Source: Davidsoniella eucalypti
Taxonomy: Eukaryota; Ascomycota; Sordariomycetes; Microascales; Ceratocystidaceae
Assembly (NCBI GenBank): GCA_004009845.1
Contig: RMBW01000205.1
Span: 1 to 28,896 of the forward strand
Length of the DNA stretch: 28,896 nt
Direction: 5' to 3'
Shown here one piece after another: positions 1 through 9,751 of this stretch. Every line of letters starts with the position of its first letter. The stretch's first letter is position 1. The notes beneath the pieces were generated by a model. That model worked only from the letters and a program-made list of their open reading frames with translations, did not search any database and was not told the origin of the DNA. The translations under genes were made by a program, and so were the position numbers.

Positions 1-210
1 CACCTCAATGGCCTTCATTTCTCCATTGCAGTTAACCAAGTCCGGATGTGCTTGGGGGAGGGAATCTTGCCACCACCGAAAAGCAGAAGCTTGTTGGTGC
101 TCTGTGTAGTCTGAACAGAGATTGGTAGCTCGATCTCCTCGATGCGGCGTTTGTTTTTGTTGTTTTGTTGATGTGGGTTTGATTTCGTCGGTCATTTCGC
201 TGTCGTCCAT
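1..210 (-). CDS. Partial minus-strand ORF, C-terminal part beyond the left edge; unknown protein
   Basis: The minus strand is open in one frame from position 291 to the window edge. The first ATG inside it is at 210-208 (MDDSEM), giving 70 visible residues. The visible part is hydrophilic, with a Lys/Gln/Thr-rich stretch and then a region containing RWWQDSLPQAHPDL. I do not recognise a family. The solo LTR at 283-460 puts an in-frame stop (TAG, 294-292) just upstream. If the LTR and one copy of its target duplication are ignored, the same frame runs on to an ATG at 486-484, eight codons before the insertion point, with a stop a few codons further up. The original start may therefore have been lost to the insertion. 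It could equally be a chance ORF or a decayed transposon gene. Confidence 0.4.
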   Translation of the reverse strand, partial: MDDSEMTDEIKPTSTKQQKQTPHRGDRATNLCSDYTEHQQASAFRWWQDSLPQAHPDLVNCNGEMKAIEV

Positions 211-282
211 GTGTGTTGGTACGAGGCTGATTGATTCAGTGGGGGTGACCGTTGGGCTTTCGCCGTCTTTCGAGGCTTCAAT

Positions 283-460
283 TGACACGAACTAGGTGAG
301 GCAGTGGCAAGCAATCTAGTAGAAAGGACTTCGATTGATACCGATGAAGGAGAAAGGCTAATATCTGTTGGAATACGGCGGGAATAGGTCCCTATTTATA
401 GCCGTTTATCTGACTAGGTAAATACCTAGACAAATACCAACTGGGCCTTAGCCCGTGACA
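283..460 (-). repeat. Solo LTR of the element C family (178 bp)
   Basis: By eye it is identical to the two LTRs of element C at 22438-22615 and 28719-28896, in the same orientation. It starts TG and ends CA and is flanked by a perfect 5-bp target duplication, TCAAT, at 278-282 and 461-465. No internal retrotransposon sequence is attached, so it is most likely the product of LTR-LTR recombination that removed a whole element. Identity to the C LTRs points to a recent insertion. Confidence 0.95.
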
Positions 461-609
461 TCAATCGCCCTTAATGCATCGCGCATGCGTGCTGCGCCAT
501 CATGCAACTGGTATTAATAGATTCGTAGAGATGAGTTAAGTATTTTAAACGTGTTTTGAGATGGATTCGAGCAAAATTGTATTAATTTTCGCTGATTTTT
601 TGGTCTTTT

Positions 610-2550
610 TTGGGTGCTGAGCTATTGGTATTCTTACATAATTTATATACGTCTTATTACATTTCCCTTGCAATGAAACATTCCTTTAGAACTACGTACA
701 TAACTTACTGTAAGTCCTTGATCATTGCTGATTATACTACTACCATTCTTCTTACTCATGACTATGTAGAACTTCTTCTAAACAAACTTGGTCTTTGCTC
801 ATGTGTTTTAGCGACGATATTAACTTGCATTATAAGTCGGGAATCATTCAGTGAACAATATATCCTGCAGATACTACAGAAAGTGATTGCTATGTAAGTT
901 CAGTATTAAAATGCCAACTGTGCCAGTTGCTACCACTACACTTGTTGTTTTATCAATCATGTAAGCTCTAAATCCCAACCACCTAATGTCATGCTATTGT
1001 AATGGTATAAGTACCTAAAGTTGTTGATAATTTGAACTGCTGCCATGTTAGTCTTGTGATTCTTCTTACAACTAAAGAACCTAACTGAAATACATAGTAA
1101 TACTTACATACACTACCTTTATCCTCCCGAATTATTTGCATCTTATTTCCATTCTCAATAGCACTAACTATTATTATATAGATAGACATATCAAGTTAGT
1201 GTCTGTCGCTATTGTGCTATAATTCCCAGTAATATCCATTAAATCTACTTGTTATATTATCTTGTTTGGCTAACTATCCTTTTCAAATTTGTTGACTATC
1301 TTTCTATATTGTACCTAGATACTTGCTTTATATTGTAGAACTCCCAAGAAATATTTAGTATTCTACGAGTGAATTTCTGCATGCAATCAACTTGAATTTT
1401 AATTTAAATCTTTTAGGTTATATTTTAAATCTTTTTTTTAAAAAATTCAGTAATCTTACGGAGCTATAGAGCTATAAACATGTTATTTATAGACCTTATT
1501 TCTAAATCTGTCGACACTAATTCAACCCTGTAGCGTTTATTTTTTATTTTTTTAATTCATTTATCTTATGGAGCTATAGAGCTATGAAGATTGTAGCGTT
1601 TCTTAAAACCTACTAATGTCCTTTTCTGGAATGCTTGCAGCCTGTTTAATTTTTGTTTCAGCCTATTTCTACCTTCTAACATTACCTGAAGCCTTAAAAA
1701 TTACTTACACTCTTACAAACTCAAACTATCCACCTTTGCCTTCACTTACGATATTGTCTATATTTATATCTATCATTATTACAAATGATACCAAGCAGTT
1801 GTTGCCCTGTACTCCTGATAAAAAGTAGTCTATTCATATCACATTACTCTTTTCGTTACCTTGATCAAAATCTCCCTTTAGATATTTTATGTTGTTCTAT
1901 TGCCTTTTTTATTTCTAGAATTGACAAGAAACACTGGCAAGTATGCTTATCTTTACAGTATAGTTTAATTAGTTCCAAAAGACCGCATGATAGCCGCAAA
2001 AACAACTTCAATTTTCAACATCTTCATAGCTCTATAGCTCCATATATTAATGAAATAAATAAAAATTGAAAGACCTTCAATTTTAATAGATAACAGCCCT
2101 GCATTCATTGTTTTATGGTTAGTGAATTCTGTACTAACAGAAGAGCTTTGGCGCTTATTCTTTCACAAGCAAAATATATGACTTATGCCATTAATTGAAT
2201 CATCAATTACCTATTTATTCAAGGCATCTATGTATTGTATAGAGAATTGTCTGTGTGTTATTTTTAAAATCAAGTCTTCAATCATTTTAAAATTCTTTTT
2301 TAATTCATTAATCTTATAGCTATGAAGATTTGTCCTTGCACCTATAACTTACCTTTGCTAGTGCGTATGGCCCTGTAAAATTATTTTATTACCATTCAAA
2401 CCAAATATTATTACTGCTTCTGTTCTTTTAAAAGTGAAAAAAATCAGAAAAGGCAGGCTTATTTCCTAGAGCTAGTACCAATTTTTTCTGCTGACAAAAA
2501 TATTACTCGTAAGCAAAATCCCAAAAAAAAACCCACTTTTCTAGATGTAT
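610..2550 (+). repeat. Decayed AT-rich dispersed repeat, copy 1
   Basis: This stretch aligns in order, with many substitutions and small indels, to 12395-13640. Shared landmarks include TTGTTGTTTTATCAATCATGT, GGTATAAGTACCTAAAGTTGTT and GGAGAATT. Relative to the second copy it carries an extra block of about 0.8 kb between roughly 1390 and 2210. A third, inverted partial copy lies at 17083-17550. No long ORF survives in any copy and short ORFs are not shared, so this is a non-autonomous or heavily decayed mobile element. Class and exact ends are unknown. The heavy AT bias would fit RIP-type decay, but I have not measured dinucleotide ratios. Confidence 0.65.
1567..2044. repeat. Short structure bounded by a perfect 24-bp inverted repeat (MITE-like)
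   Basis: TATGGAGCTATAGAGCTATG followed by AAGA at 1567-1590 is the exact reverse complement of 2021-2044, and similarity extends a few bases outward as AATTCATTTATCT. The interior is AT-rich and non-coding. Further partial copies of the motif lie at 1449-1476, about 2306-2331 and about 13771-13800. The whole lies in the block by which copy 1 of the decayed repeat differs from copy 2, which suggests an inserted small element. No convincing target duplication was found. Confidence 0.5.
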
Positions 2551-2978
2551 TTATCCAATCACATGTCCGGTTGAACTAAATACATGTCCATCGTAAGGAA
2601 GGGAGCCCTCGCCCTCTTTTGTATGTGTGTTTAGCTGTCAACAGCCGCCGAATAATACCTAGGTTGCAGACAAATAAGGCAATAGTTTTCCTGTTGGTAA
2701 CATGTCGACAAACCGTCCATGGCCCAGACGTACCTGTTACTGCTAAAATACCGTGTAGATAGCATTATTATACAGTTACTCAATAATGGTTTAAGTAATA
2801 AATGAGGTTGCATTGTTCTTGATACCAAGTTTACCTCAATTTCCATATAGAATTATTAGGATAGTGATAAGACCGAAGGGGTGATAATTTGGTGATGAGG
2901 AATTATTGTTTCAACTTTGATAAATACACACGACCGTAGCGGTGAGCAAGCTCGGTGTGAAGACCCAACCCTGATGAA

Positions 2979-3156
2979 TGTCACGGGCTAAGGCCCAGTT
3001 GGTATTTGTCTAGGTATTTACCTAGTCAGATAAACGGCTATAAATAGGGACCTATTCCCGCCGTATTCCAACAGATATTAGCCCTTCTCCTTCATCGGTA
3101 TCAATCAAAGTCTTTTCTACTAGATTGCTTTCCACTGCCTCATCTAGTTCGTGTCA
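2979..3156 (+). repeat. Solo LTR of the element C family, opposite orientation (178 bp)
   Basis: It starts TGTCACGGGCTAAGG, ends GTTCGTGTCA, and has the same 178-bp length as the LTRs of element C, in the opposite direction to the copy at 283-460. A perfect 5-bp target duplication, ATGAA, flanks it at 2974-2978 and 3157-3161. It differs from the C LTRs at a handful of positions in the U5 half, so it is an older insertion than 283-460. Confidence 0.95.
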
Positions 3157-3161
3157 ATGAA

Positions 3162-4262
3162 CGGCATAACCATGATGACAATATAGAAAATTCCAGAGAC
3201 ATTTATACTAATTAGTACTCAGATTATAGAAAACTTATGATCTATTTGAATCCCGCTTGTAGAATATACTTGTTCTATCTAGTCAATTGCGGTACTTGAA
3301 TATATTGATCTTTTTAGAAATCCCCAAGTAGACTTAAACTCTTTTTTTAACATGAAAAAGAGAAAGGATCCAAAGCTCTTAGCTAAAACAAGCTGAACTG
3401 TTATTACTGATATCAAGAGATCTTTTGGTTAGCTGTGACAAGATGGCCCCTTTCTCATTTTATTACCAATACGTAATGATTCTGTACTTTGTTCATTTGT
3501 TCTGTGGTAGGAGTGTCTGTTTAGTTTGCCCCCGGTTTATAAATCATCATGATCAAATGACCTAAGAAACATTTTCGCAAGCCGTGGGTTGTTTATGATT
3601 GAAATTGAAGGATGAGGGATTGAGAGAAGTCAACCTAGCTTTGAGTTTAGAGATGGCTTAATCAAATAGAAGTTGATTTAGGAACATCAAGTGTATCAAG
3701 TATTTTGATATTATCATTGCAGAGTTTGGCAAGGACTCAAGTGATGGAAATATTTGTCACATACTCACTGTCTGGTGTCAAAATTGTGCCGATAATAAAA
3801 GTTGGGACTTCTGATATCACCAAGTAAAACGTAGTTACTATAAACCTAGCCATATACATTATTTTATAGTAGGGTATGTAGCTAGCTATGACTACTGGCA
3901 TAGTGAATACAAGTCGTATTACTCTATAGTGTCTCTTAATGTTCAAGGCAACATTATTGCAATTGGTATAGCCTGAAAGGTTCTGATACATAATGATACT
4001 AATATTGTTGGTATACATTACAGCATCAATATTGTATCAAATGCAAAACGAAACTTTCGAACTTCTATGATTCAAGCCACACTGTTATATACCTTTGCAA
4101 ATTCATCAATACAAGGTAGCATAGTATTCTATATAAAGGTGGCCATATTATTGTTTTAACTGAGGAGTCAAGAGAAGAGGATTGTATATACAACTACAGT
4201 GATATGTTAATTCCAAGATCAACTCAATTCCTAATCACTCTATCTATCATTATATATGTGCT
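3162..4262. other. AT-rich stretch with no gene seen
   Basis: Only short ORFs (under 100 codons) without recognisable features are present. I saw no RNA gene, no LTR fragment and no clear match to the repeats elsewhere in the window. It is the left flank of element A. Confidence 0.5.
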
Positions 4263-4267
4263 CTGAT

Positions 4268-4458
4268 TGTGACGATCTACGACGAGAACGAGGCTTGCAG
4301 AAGTAGAAGAGATATAGTATTTGACGAGGTTAAAGAAGATAGAGAGGGAAGAGAAGAACTAGACAAGAATAAGGAGGGGAGACGGCCTCCTTATATAGAC
4401 AAAAGTAACGGCTGTGGTAGATACCACAGCCAACAAGATTGGGTCCTAGATCCTTTCA
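4268..4458 (-). repeat. 3' LTR of element A
   Basis: 191 bp, TG...CA ends, identical by eye to the copy at 10074-10264. It carries a dyad (arms GGCTGTGGTA and TACCACAGCC separated by GA, 4410-4431) and a TATA-like TATATAAG (minus strand, 4397-4390). Confidence 0.97.
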
Positions 4459-4472
4459 ACTACCCCCCCCTC
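4459..4472 (-). other. Polypurine tract of element A
   Basis: On the minus strand the sequence directly before the 3' LTR reads GAGGGGGGGGTAGT. A purine run abutting the 3' LTR is the expected primer for plus-strand DNA synthesis. Confidence 0.85.
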
Positions 4473-4634
4473 AATGTTCTAACTAACCTAAGATATATGA
4501 GCCCCCCTCCATGAGGCTGAGAAAAAGAAATGAAAATAAAAAATTATTGATACAAATTGGAGGGACCAGAAAAACAATGAAAAATAACCAGATACCAAGA
4601 AGAAGAATGAGTGACAAATCACCTATGACTAAGT

Positions 4635-7600
4635 TCAATCCGAGCGACCATTCGCCTCTGCGAAGATTTTCCAAGCTAAGGTATCCTTAACGTGAATGAG
4701 GGGTTCCCAGGTAGCGTCTTCGTAACCTAACCACTTGACTAACGCCTGCTCTGCTCGTCGATTTTTACGTGTCTTTAAAATACTCTCTACCCTCCATTCG
4801 CCAGCTACCAGGTCAGGATTCGAAGCTGCTTCACGCTCCGTCACCGGCCCCGGCTCATCATCTTGTAAGACTTGAGAGGGGAGCGGATCATTAGCGGCTC
4901 GGCGCACCATGCTGACATGAAAACTTGGCCAAATGTTGCCTGGGACATTGAGCTTGACCACGTGGCTACCTACTAGTCCTGTGACTTTGTAGCGTTTGGC
5001 TAGCCAATCGAGTTTGCGAGAGGGACGAGCTGTGGAAATGTTTTTAGTACTAAGATACACTGTATCACCCACATGAAACTTCTCAGCTGGCTGACGGTGG
5101 CGGTTCGAGGCTCTCTCCTGCGCTTCTTGAGCAGCAGCAAGAGAGGCGCGGGCAAAGGCCATGGCATCGCGTAGCTTGCTTAGCCACTGCTGTGCACCCT
5201 CGACTGGAGATCCAGCAGAAGCAGGCAGCCCTTGAGTCGACGGCTCGATGATATCGATGTTGAAACCGTGGTTGGCGAAGAAGGGGGACATGCCGGTGCT
5301 TGATGCGATCCTGTTGTTGAGAGCAAGCTGCGCTTGCGGCAGGAGATCTGCCCAGTCGTTTTGAGCAAAAGAACAGAAGTTGCGAATATAGGCTTCGATT
5401 TCCTGATTACTTCTTTCTTGGGCTCCGTCGGTTTGTGGGTGGAAAGCGGTGGACAAACGTCGCTTGATGCCTAGGCGCCTGCAAACTTCACCCCAAAATA
5501 AATGCGCAAATTGGGGGCCACGGTCAGAAACTATTGCTGAAGGAAATCCATGATGGGAGAATACGTTTACCAGAAGGGCCTCTGCAGTATCACGAGAGGA
5601 GGTAGACTTCATTGGAATCAACACTTGCGACTTGGTAAGACGATCGGTGACTCCTAAGATTGCTGTGCAGCCGCGGGACTCTGGTAGAGGGCCAATAAAG
5701 TCCATGGCCAGCTCTGTCCAGGGCCGTGCTGGCACTGGCAACGGCTTAAGTAAACCACGTTTTTGTTCGCGCCAAATCTTGCTTTTACCACAAGTAGAGC
5801 AATTCGAAACAAACCTGCGCACGTCCGAAGTTAATCCAGGCCAAGCATATTCTCGAGAGACCAGATCGCGGGTAATGTTACGACCAGGGTGGCCTGCCAA
5901 ATAAGAATCGTGAATGTTCTGAATTAATTTAGTGCGGAGGGGTTCAAAACGTGGAATCCATAAGCGGTCGCGCCAGCGGAGTAAACCTTTATCGTCAAGT
6001 CGGCATTCGCTGATCTGCCATTGCAGTCCCCAAGCGGGAGGAAAAGTTCGTGCACCTGATTTGACGAGATCACGAGCAAGCCACCAACGGTTGTTGTGCT
6101 TTAGTGCGTCCATCCAGAGCTGGGACAGTTCTGGGTCTTGAAATGGAGACACTAACACCGTGGTGCGAACTTGTTCGTCTGTAGAAATGTCCTTGTCTGG
6201 GTCCTGTGCCCACATAGCGCCAACAACGACCAAGTCAGGACTGCCGGGAAGCGTTTTCAGCATTTGGTGGTCTCGGCTGGCTAGTCTGTCGTCGGTGGCG
6301 TCGTGTGGCATGTCCTGATCCCGTCGTGAAAGGGCGTCAGGAACTACTTGAGCAGTGCCAGGACGATGGCGGAGAGAGAAGGAGAAATCTGACAGTTCGT
6401 AGGCCCAGCGTCTCTGTCGTTCACCGAGAATGCGTTTCGTGCGGAAATATTCCAAGTTCAAGTGATCAGTGTATACTACAAACTCGGTTCCAAGCAGGAA
6501 ATGACGCCACTCACGGATTGCCCAGTAGACAGCCAGCATTTCCTTGTCGTGAATAGGATAGTTGGCTTCTGCCGGAGAGAGCTTGCGAGATAAAAACGCA
6601 ACAGGTCTGAATAGGCCGTCGGGGCTTCGTTGTGATAGTTCAGCACCAAGGGCGTATCCAGAAGCGTCTGTGGACACTACGGTTTCTCGGTCAGGATCGA
6701 AAGGTGCTAGCACCGGGGGAGAAATAAACGCGGACTTAATTTCCTCAAAAGCCTTGGAGCACTCAGGCGTCCAGTCGAACGGCACATCTTTCTTGGTAAG
6801 GGCAACCAGCGGAGACAAGATGGCGGAGGCATGAGGAACAAAATCTCGATAGAAGTTAATGAAACCCAAAAATCCGCGTAGTCCTTTCAGAGTCTTCGGC
6901 TGCTCCCAGTTGCGGATGGCTTCAGTCTTCTCGGGGTCGGCCTTAATGCCGACACTAGGTCCAACAATGAAACCCAAGAACTTGATTTCTTTCGCTGCGA
7001 ATACACATTTCCGCAGGTCAAGCTGTAAGCCAGCAGCATCTAAAGCAGAGACAATCTCCAGGACTAGCTTCTTGTGTTCCTCCAAAGTCCCGTTGGAAGT
7101 TACATCTATGTCGTCGATGTAGGCATCACAGTTTATACCCAGCCATTTTCGTAGCACGCTGTTGATGTAACGCTGGAAAGCGGCAGGTGCATTGGAAAGA
7201 CCAAAAGGAACTACGGTCCATTCAAAGGCACCTAGCGGCGTACGAAATGCTGTGAGTTCTTCGGAGCCAGGGGCGATTCTGATACGGTGAAAGGCGGCTA
7301 TAACATCCAGTTTGGTAACCCATTTACTTTCGGAAATCCGGCGTAAGGTATCTTGGATACGCGGGAGAGGGTATGCATCCTTCTTGGAGATAGCGTTGAT
7401 GGCCCTATAATCGACACAGAACCTGATACCGCCGCCTGGTTTACGAACGAACAATACTGGAGCACCAACGTTAGACTTCGTGTCACGAATGCGGCCAGCT
7501 TCCATAAGCTCGTCCAGAACTTTCTGAAGAGCAAGGAGCTCTAGCCGAGACATAGATCTAAGGGACTGGGGAGGGGGTAACTTTCCTTCTAATAGTTGGA

Positions 7601-8231
7601 TCTCAAGATCTACACCCGGGCGATGAGGTGGTAACTCGACTGCGCGCTTCGGCTCAAAGGCAGAAGCCACCGGCTTCAACCAGTTGGGAACCGGCGGTCG
7701 TTCCTTGTCCTTGGCTTCGAGCGCATCGGCGACGTCCTTAGCAGTGACTGCGTAAATGGTCAACTTCTCGGTGGTCGCCAGCTTCTGAAAAACAGCAGCA
7801 TCCATCTCTGAAGATTTTGGCAAAACAATTGGTCCTGAGTTCGGGGTTAAATGAATGTCATGGTCGAGGAGCCAACGTTGCCCGAGAATTAAATCTTCAA
7901 GCTGACCGGGGATAACGTACGCCCAAAGGGTTTCGGTATGGTCATCAATAGAGAGAGAGAACTTGGCTATTTTGTCAATAAGTGGTGGGTCTTGTGAAGT
8001 AGACACCTGCTCAACCATTCGAGGGGTAATCGGAGCAGTGACTTCAGCATACTTCACAAGGCGCGGGGGTACAGCAGCTAGGCAGAGACAGCCAGAATCG
8101 ATGAAGGCACGAGTACTATATTTATTTAAACTGACATCTAAATACAATCCTTGCGCATTCATCTTTTCTTGGGCTATCAGATCTCCTTGCTGTGTACTTA
8201 CACCGGGGAGCGACTTTTCCCGGGCAATCAA
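4635..8231 (-). CDS. pol: Element A pol polyprotein (protease-RT-RNase H-integrase-chromodomain)
   Basis: 1198 codons counted from the TTG at 8231-8229, which is where the -1 frame begins at the gag stop; the first ATG is codon 24. Order: aspartic protease with DSG at 45-47; reverse transcriptase with PFGLSNAP near 342 and catalytic YIDD at 371-374; RNase H with TDAS at 521-524; integrase zinc site H774, H781, C811, C814; integrase triad D844, D903, E939 (35 residues between the last two); chromodomain from about 1144, with ALVKWLGYEDATWEP. All catalytic residues are present and there is no internal stop. It acts in the cytoplasmic particle for cDNA synthesis and then in the nucleus for integration. 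The chromodomain is known in this group to guide insertion toward marked chromatin. It lies one base back from gag, so it is probably made only as a Gag-Pol fusion. Confidence 0.97.
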   Translation of the reverse strand: MIAREKSLPGVSTQQGDLIAQEKMNAQGLYLDVSLNKYSTRAFIDSGCLCLAAVPPRLVKYAEVTAPITPRMVEQVSTSQDPPLIDKIAKFSLSIDDHTETLWAYVIPGQLEDLILGQRWLLDHDIHLTPNSGPIVLPKSSEMDAAVFQKLATTEKLTIYAVTAKDVADALEAKDKERPPVPNWLKPVASAFEPKRAVELPPHRPGVDLEIQLLEGKLPPPQSLRSMSRLELLALQKVLDELMEAGRIRDTKSNVGAPVLFVRKPGGGIRFCVDYRAINAISKKDAYPLPRIQDTLRRISESKWVTKLDVIAAFHRIRIAPGSEELTAFRTPLGAFEWTVVPFGLSNAPAAFQRYINSVLRKWLGINCDAYIDDIDVTSNGTLEEHKKLVLEIVSALDAAGLQLDLRKCVFAAKEIKFLGFIVGPSVGIKADPEKTEAIRNWEQPKTLKGLRGFLGFINFYRDFVPHASAILSPLVALTKKDVPFDWTPECSKAFEEIKSAFISPPVLAPFDPDRETVVSTDASGYALGAELSQRSPDGLFRPVAFLSRKLSPAEANYPIHDKEMLAVYWAIREWRHFLLGTEFVVYTDHLNLEYFRTKRILGERQRRWAYELSDFSFSLRHRPGTAQVVPDALSRRDQDMPHDATDDRLASRDHQMLKTLPGSPDLVVVGAMWAQDPDKDISTDEQVRTTVLVSPFQDPELSQLWMDALKHNNRWWLARDLVKSGARTFPPAWGLQWQISECRLDDKGLLRWRDRLWIPRFEPLRTKLIQNIHDSYLAGHPGRNITRDLVSREYAWPGLTSDVRRFVSNCSTCGKSKIWREQKRGLLKPLPVPARPWTELAMDFIGPLPESRGCTAILGVTDRLTKSQVLIPMKSTSSRDTAEALLVNVFSHHGFPSAIVSDRGPQFAHLFWGEVCRRLGIKRRLSTAFHPQTDGAQERSNQEIEAYIRNFCSFAQNDWADLLPQAQLALNNRIASSTGMSPFFANHGFNIDIIEPSTQGLPASAGSPVEGAQQWLSKLRDAMAFARASLAAAQEAQERASNRHRQPAEKFHVGDTVYLSTKNISTARPSRKLDWLAKRYKVTGLVGSHVVKLNVPGNIWPSFHVSMVRRAANDPLPSQVLQDDEPGPVTEREAASNPDLVAGEWRVESILKTRKNRRAEQALVKWLGYEDATWEPLIHVKDTLAWKIFAEANGRSD

Positions 8232-8237
8232 AAATCC
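8203..8237 (-). promoter_or_regulatory. Putative -1 ribosomal frameshift signal, element A
   Basis: In element sense the gag frame ends G GAT TTT TGA: heptamer GGATTTT at 8237-8231, stop at 8230-8228. The tRNA on TTT can re-pair on TTT one base back, after which pol reads TTG ATT GCC. Seven bases after the heptamer a GC hairpin can form (CCGGG 8223-8219 with CCCGG 8207-8203, 11-nt loop). Element C has the same heptamer, a stop and a hairpin at the same place, which supports function. GGAUUUU is a known plant-virus shift site (red clover necrotic mosaic virus, from memory). Confidence 0.7.
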
Positions 8238-9751
8238 GTCTCGCCGTCTTCAGAGTAGTTGTCGGACAGGATGACAGCGCGGTTGGACAGGGCTTGTTCG
8301 AGGGCAGCTAGTCTCTGCGAAACTTCTGACTCACCAGAGGACGTGGCAATGGGTTGGGTAGCGGCAGCCTGTGCTCTGACAACAGCCGGGCGGAGAGTAG
8401 GGCAGTTGTGGTAGGTATGGCCAATTTGTCTGCAGCGGAAACAACCGCCTTCTGCCTTAAGCTTCTCCTTTTCCGCAGCAGTTAGCCTGGCGGGGCGTTC
8501 AGAGTTGGCTGGACGATCCGTTGTGGCAAGACGACGAGAGGGGACCCAGTCCATGGCGTCAGAGTCGACTGATGGACGGGGAGTGGGGGACAAAACATGA
8601 GGGTTGTTAGACGACCTGGGTGGACGACTTGGAAAATGATGACTGCTTGAAGGGGGCTGGCTGGGTGCGAACGGATGCAGTTCCATGCGAGTAGCGGCAC
8701 GCTGCAGGCCATTGATGACTTGTTCCAGCCGGGTTTCGTCGAACGCATGGTCAGCACGTCGGGCAAGATCGGGGTAGATTGCTCTGGAGAGATACCCGAT
8801 GCTGTGTACGTCGACAGTGACCCCAGCTAGCAGGCGGAGCTTTTGAAACCGTTGGATGAAGTCGGAAAATGGTTCTTTGCGGCCTTGCCGAAGCTCGTGG
8901 AGCTCTTCCAACGCTCTGACCGTAACATGGGGGTCAATGAACATCTTGTCCAGCTCAGCAAGGAATTCCTCGTACGGCCGGGACTGCAATTGGACTTGCT
9001 TGTACCACGGTTCGATTTGCATCATAATTTTTGTCGAAAGTCGCGAGTAGATATAGGAGCAGATATTCCGTTGAGAGCCGATAACGGTTCCATCGGCAGC
9101 AATCTTGCCTTCCATTTCACACCTCCAGGCTGAATATTCCCGCTTGTCTCCTGAGAACTTGGAGGCATCAGGTAACGAGAATCTGGCAGTGGATTTCTGG
9201 GGCAGTTTGGCTTGTAACTCAGCTAGCCGAACTTCCTTTTCGGCAATGGAAATCTGCACATCGAGAGTCTGCTGGCGGAGGTGTTCAGCCTTGAGCTGGT
9301 TTTCGAAGCTCGAAAGGTCTGACGCACCTGCTCCAATGCCCAACATTCTATTGTTGAAGAGGAAGCGAAGGACACGAGCACGGGCAGCAGGCTCGGAATC
9401 GAAACGAGCGTGGGCTGGCTCGCTATGGCCGACCAGAACAGAAAGGGAGAAACGGATGTGACCCAAGTGGTCGTGGAACGAGGACTCATGTAATGCAATT
9501 TGAGGCCCGGTTGGGAAGGGGCCGAGGAGTTTGGCGATAGCTGGCCGAGCGGATCTTCGAAACAAGGACAGATAGCACCATCCTGGGGCGCGGACCAAAC
9601 GACGGGCAGAGCGGGGTAGCCTGGTGCGCTGATGACGCACGACGGGCGAACCGGCGGGGTAACGTTCCTGGCACCATCGTGCACAGCACTGACTGGTGTA
9701 ACCCAGGAAGGAAAAAGCGAGAAAAAAGAGGAGAAAGTTGAGGAAAATCAT
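8228..9751 (-). CDS. gag: Element A Gag with N-terminal membrane-like segment
   Basis: 507 residues from the ATG at 9751-9749, chosen for its good context (CCCACCATGA). Residues 2-18 form a strongly hydrophobic stretch (MIFLNFLLFFLAFSFLG) followed by a basic linker. Residues 57-140 form a block shared with Gag of element C, including GWCYLSLFRRSARP and KLLGPFPTGP. A coiled-coil-like stretch lies at about 146-184. The capsid-like region follows at about 195-355 (motifs PYEEFLAELDKMF, EPFSDFIQRFQKLR), then a Pro/Ser-rich region. One CCHC zinc knuckle, CFRCRQIGHTYHNC, is at 437-450. It ends in an acidic tail, DNYSEDGETDF. Gag should form the particle and bind RNA. The hydrophobic start is unusual for a Ty3/gypsy Gag and could anchor assembly on a membrane. 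Confidence 0.93.
   Translation of the reverse strand: MIFLNFLLFFLAFSFLGYTSQCCARWCQERYPAGSPVVRHQRTRLPRSARRLVRAPGWCYLSLFRRSARPAIAKLLGPFPTGPQIALHESSFHDHLGHIRFSLSVLVGHSEPAHARFDSEPAARARVLRFLFNNRMLGIGAGASDLSSFENQLKAEHLRQQTLDVQISIAEKEVRLAELQAKLPQKSTARFSLPDASKFSGDKREYSAWRCEMEGKIAADGTVIGSQRNICSYIYSRLSTKIMMQIEPWYKQVQLQSRPYEEFLAELDKMFIDPHVTVRALEELHELRQGRKEPFSDFIQRFQKLRLLAGVTVDVHSIGYLSRAIYPDLARRADHAFDETRLEQVINGLQRAATRMELHPFAPSQPPSSSHHFPSRPPRSSNNPHVLSPTPRPSVDSDAMDWVPSRRLATTDRPANSERPARLTAAEKEKLKAEGGCFRCRQIGHTYHNCPTLRPAVVRAQAAATQPIATSSGESEVSQRLAALEQALSNRAVILSDNYSEDGETDF

Noticed and set aside
610..2069. Short ORFs at 610-897, 1616-1828 and 1785-2069
   Set aside because: They lie in decayed AT-rich repeat, are not kept in the homologous copy at 12395-13640, and have no recognisable features.
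4459..4634. Possible env-like gene between pol and the 3' LTR of elements A and C
   Set aside because: Only about 150-180 bp lie between pol and the 3' LTR in each element, with no hydrophobic ORF. The membrane-like segments are in Gag, not in a third gene.
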